A stretch of DNA of 64,000 bases, from the NCBI GenBank assembly GCA_033807775.1, contig CM066321.1:247740422-247804421 (forward strand), written 5' to 3'. Source of the DNA: Saussurea involucrata (taxonomy: Eukaryota > Streptophyta > Magnoliopsida > Asterales > Asteraceae). Positions 57,942 through 64,000 of this stretch are shown here, piece after piece; the stretch's first letter is position 1, and each line of letters begins with the position of its first letter. A model generated the notes under the pieces. That model was not told the origin of the DNA. It ran no database searches and saw only the letters and a program-made list of their open reading frames with translations. The position numbers and the translations under genes are program-made.

Positions 57942-59947
57942 ATCTCCCCCTTTGATTTGAAGTTCGATTTGGCGCCAGTTCTCGACATATCTTTTTCGAA
58001 GCGCGAAGTGAATCTCGAACCATCTGATAGCATGGCGGTAGTCGATGCGATCTTCAACCAATTCCAAGGCATTCCGAGCAGTTATTTCATTCAGATTAGG
58101 AACATACGAAACCCTTGGATTTTCAGACTCGTGCTGAATGATCTTTCGAAGAGCATCTCGAACTTTGTAGAGCGTGCCGTCGCAGAATCTTTCTACCGGA
58201 CTGAACCGCATAAATCTTTTCTCTTTCTGTTCATTGATGAAGACGATCCCAAATTCTGGTTCTAGAAGCATAGCGTTCTCGGGATACATATTCAACTCAG
58301 GAGCTTGCAGATTCGGCTTTATCAAATTTACCTTCTTCGCCCTGTTCTCGATTGCCATTTGAAAGTCCGTTAGATAAGACATCATAATTGTGCGAACCAG
58401 GAATCGACGAATAGCTTCGAGCGCCTTTGTGATAGTTAGCGGTCGGATAGTTCTTGAGCGTAGGTCTTTCAGAATTGTCGGGATATCGAACGGTTGGAGG
58501 TGTTGGAAGTCGGCTTCAGATAATCTCCATTCATTACCATCTTCGCGGCGAACGGTGAAGACTGGATAGACGATCTTCATGATGTACCAGCGTTGGTATT
58601 CGGGATTGAAGTTGTAAATACCAAGGCAAAAGGTCAGCTCGATCGGGCGTAGCTTGTGAACAAACAGCTTCTTCAGGGATTCCTCCAGATGAGGAATAAA
58701 TTTAGGGATCTTCTCCCAACAGATTTGATGCGGTTGAGGAGGTGGGAGATCAGACGCTGTCGTTTGCTGAGGAGATGTCTGAATATTGGCAGTTGAGGTC
58801 TCGGATCTTGTTGAAGTTTCATCGGGTTGAGCAGAGTGAACGGGTGAAGAACCATATAAATTTTGGAGAAGAAACTGATCATAATCAATGTTGTCATCGT
58901 CATCAGTTGGGAAAACCAAATTAAACTGGAGATTTGCGGCACTGGCGGCTTTTTCATACCATGCATCTTCGGTCTCCGGGTTGGTTTTACAGTCTGGATC
59001 TATCATATCCAATAACGGTCTGTCTGATGAGTCAAATTCAACCAGTTCCTGTGTTGAACCCTCGGGCTTTTCAACCGTCGGGTCTTCATCATCTGATATT
59101 TCCATGTCGATTACCATCTCGGCTAATGGCAACTCGGCTTCAGGTTTGGCGTCGGTTGTTGTTGCCGCAGTTGCTGGTTCCAATGGAACCACAGTTGTCA
59201 TTTCTGTGAGGATATGGGCGATATCGGTAGGTCTTAGTCTTTTCTCCCCCTCACGGTGATCAGGATCATCTGGTCATCATGTTTGCGCTTCAGACCGCCT
59301 GCTTGACTCTTGCAGGTATCTTCGGCTGAACGGACTCTCTTGGACAGTGTTTTGAGCGCTTGGTTGTGGTCCTTAAGAGTCGAGTCAATGCTATCCAAGC
59401 GAGTGGTAATGGATGATGAAGGAGCAGTGACCTGGGATTTCAGAACGGTTATCAGGTCTGCTTCAGTTGAGGCGTCAGTGTTAGATTGTTGGAGTAGCTG
59501 AGCTAAAAGAATCGTCTTGAGGGTTTCCACCGAATAAGTAGGCTGAGCATGAGCCGGTGGAGGTGTAGGTGCGGTTTCAGTGTCGACGATATGCCCTTTG
59601 CCTTTGATTAATCGTTTGACGGTGTCGATCTCGACGGCGACATGCTGCTCTATTGCCTTGCGGACAGCCTTAAGGGTGCTGTCCAGGGACCCTGGTGACA
59701 CAAAGTTGGGTAACGTAAACCCGGGATCACTTAGATTACCCGTTGAGGCATCTACCATAGAGGCAGAGCCACCTACGTTCACAGTTGGCAATTCGGTAGC
59801 TGTGGTAGGATTTCCGTCCGATCCTCGTGTTCCGCTAGACAGAGACACTACCGACGTTCCGATCGGGTCACGAAGAGCCTCGATTTGTTGTTCCTCATGT
59901 TGTGTCCTAGCCAAAGAATGTATAATATCAAGTGGCTCTAGACTCAA
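57936..59947 (-). pseudogene. Additional ORF of element G, copy 1
   Basis: 59947-59234: coiled-coil part (LDSTLKAVRKAIEQH, ITTRLDSIDSTLKDHN), then GLKRKHDDQ, a nuclear-signal-like basic patch, where a 1-bp loss (about 59270) shifts the frame. 59201-57936 (421 aa): acidic stretch (MEISDDEDP, TDDDDNIDYD), Pro/Gln linker PPPQPHQICWEKI, then the conserved C-terminal module VFTVRREDGNEW...DFQHLQPFDI from residue about 208, and a helical end. The last codons (QIKGGDC-stop) are written by the PPT and by the first six LTR bases, TGTTAG. The frame stays open further upstream, to at least about 60050. Same family as the ORFs in D and E; no transmembrane or signal segment. Confidence 0.78.
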
Positions 59948-60619
59948 CTGTGCACTGAAAAAAGTCGCGACCGGGGGCTGCTGGTCACTTATTTCAACAC
60001 CAGCACTCTCCGAGTGAGAGATCGGTGGAAGTTGTGCTATATCCCCGTGAGAAACTCAAACAACCGTCTTTTGAGAGACGGATGAGTGGATAAGGGGGTT
60101 GTGCAATTGCTCCGCTGGGTCCACGGAGGCTTCTTCAATACCCCGTCCCAACGGATGAGACGAGACAACAGATGTGGCTACCCGGGTGACACGTGGCTGG
60201 ATTCGCTCAGGAGCCTCGTTATCTTTACGGCTCAATCATTCTTGGTTCGCTTTCGACCTTAACTCCCTCCTTCTCACATGTTCTATGTCCCGGGGAAGGT
60301 CCCTCCGGCGCTGGCTGGACCATGGGATTCCCTAAATCTCGTCTATATGCTATCACAGGTAGGGCTTTAGGTATAGCATAGATGGGGTATTATCCTGCTC
60401 CCCCTCAAAACATACATGGGGTTTGACTTGCTCCCCCTCGGAGTGAGAGTGTTATTTACTTGGGAGACATCGACACAAGGAAAAAATATTTAGACTTTTA
60501 GGAAAAACAGTGTGATGCTTCCCCTCGGATTTTGTTGAGATTGTTGATCCGCCATAGAATATCTGTAAAATACCCAAAGTTAGTAAACAAGACGGATAAA
60601 CAAGTTCCGGTGCGTACCT
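59948..60619 (-). other. Region upstream of the additional ORF of G, copy 1
   Basis: Open for a short way (N-terminal part of the ORF), then broken. A possible original start ATGGCGGATCAACAATC lies at 60555 reading left, directly after TTGGGTATTTTACAG (acceptor-like). GAGGGGGAGCA tracts occur at about 60396-60440. Several stops separate this ATG from the main ORF. Confidence 0.5.
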
Positions 60620-60836
60620 TTGTCCATCGGTAAGGTGTCCCGCATGCCTAAGAAGTGTGCACTCTTTGTCAAATGCTCCACGACTACCCAAATTGTGTCG
60701 TGAACCCTCAATGTCTTTGGTAGCTTCGTCACGAAGTCCATCGTGATATGATCCCATTTCCATTCTGGTATTTATAGAGATTGCAAACAGTACCATATGG
60801 TTGTTGGTGTTCGGCCTTTACTTGCAAACAACTAAT
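60620..60836 (-). pseudogene. Gypsy integrase scrap, copy 2
   Basis: Same fragment as 57442-57658 with a few substitutions. It is shorter on the left, where it joins GGTACGCACCGG sequence. Confidence 0.82.
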
Positions 60837-61119
60837 TGTTAGTTCCAGATCCGTGCAACGATTATGAAATCAAACAGATAAAACAATAGAGTAACGATTT
60901 CAATTGGTCATCTTTGATTAAGCCTTCAATATTGAGAGAGAATTACAATAATGAGCAAGAAAGCAAATGAGACAACTAGCCTATTTTTCTAAGGCTAGAT
61001 TGCTTTATATATGGCGGGCCCGTGGTTAACAAGCCCACAACCCGTTCACTAATAAGGCTCAAATTAAACAATTACAATTTAAACCCTGAACTTTAAATCA
61101 ACATAAATTGACCCTAACA
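60837..61119 (-). repeat. 3' LTR of element G, copy 2 (283 bp)
   Basis: Same length as copy 1, same flanks (TTGCAAACAACTAAT on the left, PPT on the right). Confidence 0.88.
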
Positions 61120-62898
61120 ATCTCCCCCTTTGATTTGAAGTTCGATTTGGTGCCAGTTCTCGGCATATCTTTTTCGAAGCGCGAAGTGAATCTCGAACCA
61201 TCTGATAGCACGGCGGTAGTCGATGCGATCTTCAACCAATTCCAAGGCATTCCGAGCAGTTATTTCATTCAGATTAGGAACATACGAAACCCTTGGATTT
61301 TCAGACTCGTGCTGAATGATCTTTCGAAGAGCATCTCGAACTTTGTAGAGCGTGCCGTCGCAGAATCTTTCTACCTGACTGAACCGCATAAATCTTTTCT
61401 CTTTCTGTTCATTGATGAAGACGATCCTAAACTCTGGTTCTAGAAGCATAGCGTTCTCGGGATACATATTCAACTCAAGAGCTTGCAGATTCGGCTTTAT
61501 CAGATTTACCTTTTTCGCTCTGTTCTCGATTGCCATTTGAAAGTCCGTTAGATAAGATATCATAATTGTGCGGACCAGGAATCGACGAACAGCTTCGAGC
61601 GCCTTTGTGATAGTAAGCGGTCGGATAGTTCTTGAGCGTAGGTCTTTCAGAATTGCCGGGATGTCGAACGGTTGGAGGTATTGGAAGTCGGCTTCAGAAA
61701 ATATCCATTCATTACCATCTTCGCGGCGAACGGTGAAGACTGGATTGACGATCTTCATGATGTACCGGCGTTGGTATTCGGGATTGAAGTTGTAAATACC
61801 AAGGCAAAAGGTCGGCTCGATCGGGCGTAGCTTGTGAACAAACAGCTTCTTCAGGGATTCCTCCAGATGAGGAATAAATATAGGGATCTTCTCCCAACAG
61901 ATTTGATGCGGTTGAGGAGGTGGGAGATCAGACGCTGTCGGTTGCTAAGGAGATGTCTGAATATTGGCAGTTGAGGTCTCGGATCTTGTTGAAGTTTCAT
62001 CGGGTTGAGCAGAGTGAACGGGTGAAGAACCATGTAAATTTTGGAGCAGGAACTGATCATAATCAATGTTGTCATCGTCATCAGTCGGGAAAACCAAATT
62101 AACCTGGAGATTTGCGGCACTGGCGGCTTTTTCATACCATGCATCTTCGGTCTCCGGGTTGGCTTTACAGTCTGGATCTATCATATCCAATAACGGTCTG
62201 TCTGATGAGTCAAATTCAACCAGTTCCTGTGTTGAACCCTCGGGCTTTTCAACCGTCGGGTCTTCATCATCTGATATTTCCATGTCGATTACCATCTCGG
62301 CTAATGGCAACTCGGCTTCAAGTTCAGCGTCGGTTGTTGTTGCCGCAGTTGCTGGTTCCAATGGAACCACAGTTGTCGTTTCTGTGAGGATATGGGTGGA
62401 ATCGGTAGGTCTTAGTCTTTTCTCCCCCTCACGGTGATCAGGATCATCCTGGTCATCGTGTTTGCGCTTCAGACCGCCTGCTTGACTCTTGCAGGTATCT
62501 TCGAGTGAACGGACTCTCTCGGACAGTGTTTGGAGCGCTTGGTTGTGGTCCTTAAGAGTCGAGTCAATGCTATCCAAGCGAGTGGTAATGGATGATGAAG
62601 GAGCAGTGACCTGGGATTTCAGAACGGTTATCAGGTTTGCTTCAGTTGAGGCGTCAGTGTCAGATTGTTGGAGTAGTTGAGCTAAAAGCATCGTCTTGAG
62701 GGTTTCCACCGAATAAGTAGGCTGAGCATGAGCCGGTGGAGGTGTAGGTGCGGTTTCAGTGTCAACGATATGCCCTTTGCCTTTGATTAATCGTTTGACG
62801 GTGTCGATCTCGACGGCGACGTGCTGCTCCATTGCCTTGCGGACAGCCTTAAGGGTGTTGTCCAGGGACCCTAGTGACACAAAGTCGGGTAACGTAAC
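61114..62898 (-). pseudogene. Additional ORF of element G, copy 2
   Basis: The frame is open across the point where copy 1 has its 1-bp loss, so coiled coil, KRKHDDQDD patch and acidic tract are in one frame here (62898-61948). A CAG-to-TAG change at 61945-61947 stops it; 61758-61114 continues in the same frame with the VFTVRREDG module and the same stop inside the LTR. The N-terminus is cut at 62898/62899 by Gypsy LTR L; residues read further right (MGPNVND...) are LTR sequence. Confidence 0.78.
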
Positions 62899-64000
62899 TG
62901 TAACATCCCGCAGAACGAAACATACATATAACATACATTCCATAACATATTTACAACAAATTACTTCATCATTCACATTTGGTCCCATCTAAAGTCTGAA
63001 CATAAAAAATTCATTACAACTTGATCCACTTTGAATTACATAGTGATAACAAAATTATAACTACAAAAGCATCCGTAGCATCATGATGATAATCTTCTCC
63101 AAAGCTAGCCAACAAGTATTCTAATTACTTGTTCTTACTGGAATCACCACCTGGAATACATAATTTTTAAAACAGAAAATGAGGGTTAGACCTAAGGGTC
63201 TAGTGAGTAAATCCCTGACATTTGTAATTCATTCAAAACTCATTTATATAAAACACTATTTATATAAATACAAATACCACACACGTAAGATAATACCAAC
63301 TAACAAATATTCATCATACCTGTCTCATTCCACCTTATCCCTCCACCAATGGCCAAATCAATTGGTTGCGAGCCAATTTATCACACCGGTCCAAAGCCCG
63401 GCCACGTATTATATTTTCATATAATACTCACGTAATTATAATATCCCATTATAATCACTCACGTATGACATATTCATACACTTATCACAATTCATTAATC
63501 TCATATTGTATTCCAGTAAAATACTCTTTAAAATAGAACTCACCTGATCTTTTAAGCAAGGTCCTTCAAACTTTCTTCAAAATAGATTATCTTTTAACCC
63601 AGATCCTTAATATCTGAAACAAATTAAAGCATACATACTCTTTAACACATAAACAGGAAAACCCAACTTTTCGCAACCCACTATTACGAAAAGTTCACTT
63701 TTCGCAACCTACAGTTGCGAGTTCCTCACTTTTCGCAACCAATAGATGCGAAAACCTCACTTCTCGCAACCCACAGTTGCGAGTTCCCTACTTTTCGTAA
63801 CCAACAGATACGAAAACTTAACTATGCGCTTTAGCTGCTTGCGAAAAGTGGACTTTTCGCAACCAAGGCTTGCGAATTCCTACTTTTCGCAAGAACACTG
63901 TTCATCGTCTTTTTCAGATAAGTTCAGCTCATTTGCAGGAATCCATCTTTTACCCAGATTTTGCACAGAAGTGTTCTAAACTCTTTTTAACACTCTAATT
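62899..64000 (-). repeat. Gypsy LTR L (3' part), running off the window
   Basis: Begins TGTAACATCCCGC at the insertion point (flank GTAAC, 62894-62898). The minus strand shows the same marks as J and K in the same order: hairpin array of CGCAA/TTGCG words (63665-63905), splice-donor-like CAG/GTGAGTTC (donor at 63543) and a CTCACTAG stem-loop (63187-63202, stem TAGACC/GGTCTA). It is therefore the 3' terminus of a minus-strand Gypsy LTR, either the 3' LTR of an element or a solo LTR. Confidence 0.78.
63665..63905. repeat. TTTTCGCAACC/GTTGCGAAAA hairpin array in LTR L
   Basis: Repeats of ACTTTTCGCAACCnACAG and TTGCGAnnTCCnCAC alternate in orientation, about six times, so neighbours can pair. 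The core TCGCAA/TTGCGA matches that of the array in K although the rest of the LTR differs. Confidence 0.8.

Larger units (their letters stand above)
57442..62898 (-). repeat. Tandem duplication, 3178-bp unit
   Basis: 57442-60619 (copy 1) and 60620-62898 (copy 2, cut short by LTR L) carry the same order: integrase scrap, 283-bp LTR, PPT, additional ORF. Equivalent points are offset by exactly 3178 bp (for example LTR starts 57659 and 60837). Copies differ by scattered substitutions and carry different lesions, so the duplication came before the decay. The join at 60619/60620 links sequence upstream of the additional ORF to the integrase scrap. Confidence 0.88.

Noticed and set aside
58888..59259. 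123-aa antisense ORF opposite the acidic region of G (also 62066-62437)
   Set aside because: Mirror of the Asp/Glu/Ser-rich coding strand, kept in both copies because of the duplication.

Overview
The window looks like nuclear DNA of a flowering plant. It is AT-rich, made almost wholly of nested LTR retrotransposons plus one hAT DNA transposon, with no bacterial operon, no tRNA or rRNA gene and no host gene that I can recognise. From memory, the Copia gag and 3' additional-ORF proteins resemble families abundant in Asteraceae (lettuce/sunflower relatives); that placement is inference. Element boundaries were fixed by TG...CA termini, tRNA-iMet-type primer sites (TGGTATCAGAGC or its complement), polypurine tracts and 5-bp target-site duplications (TSDs).

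Layout. 1-8717: Copia element A (minus strand; gag, pol, 5' LTR), broken by stops, sitting in the gag of a relative, B (8718-9763). 9764-22433: remains of a Tekay-like Gypsy element J (PPT - 3.17-kb LTR - primer site - short leader - truncated second LTR), itself hit by the 5.5-kb Copia-type element C (15402-20902, TSD ATTTT), which encodes only a coiled-coil gag-like protein. 22434-48114: 3' half of a Sirevirus-like Copia element D (plus strand: RNase H end, a promoter-like region, a long additional ORF, 3' LTR). D is interrupted by N2 (25950-32662, TSD AAAAC, again gag-like protein only) and by H (34543-47036, TSD ACTTA, no coding). H is interrupted by K, a nearly intact Tekay-like Gypsy element (35282-45349, TSD TCATG). 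48115-51061: additional ORF and 3' LTR of Copia element E, into which D inserted. 51062-about 53580: hAT transposase pseudogene. About 53590-57420: decayed Copia F (minus). 57421-62898: a 3178-bp tandem duplication of [Gypsy integrase scrap - 283-bp LTR - additional ORF] (element G, minus). 62899-64000: Gypsy LTR L (minus), running off the window.

How the parts work together. A, F and K carry (broken) gag-pol. C and N2 keep LTRs, primer site, PPT and an intact gag-like ORF but no pol, so they must have moved in trans. H has only cis signals. D, E and G share a third gene between pol and the 3' LTR: a predicted nuclear-looking protein (coiled coil, KRK basic patch, acidic tract, conserved C-terminal module), not an obvious envelope. 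In D this gene is preceded by a plant-like promoter (TGACGTCA, CCAAT, ACGTGTC, TATA) and a likely 5'-UTR intron; I rate this the most interesting signal in the window.

Second-tier signals are: a shared gag stop (WVPKS-stop) followed at once by a 3' splice-site-like sequence in four Copia-type elements; a covarying stem-loop at a fixed distance from the end of three different Gypsy LTRs; hairpin arrays and splice donors inside those LTRs; and family-specific near-palindromic words that run through LTR, UTR and coding DNA alike.
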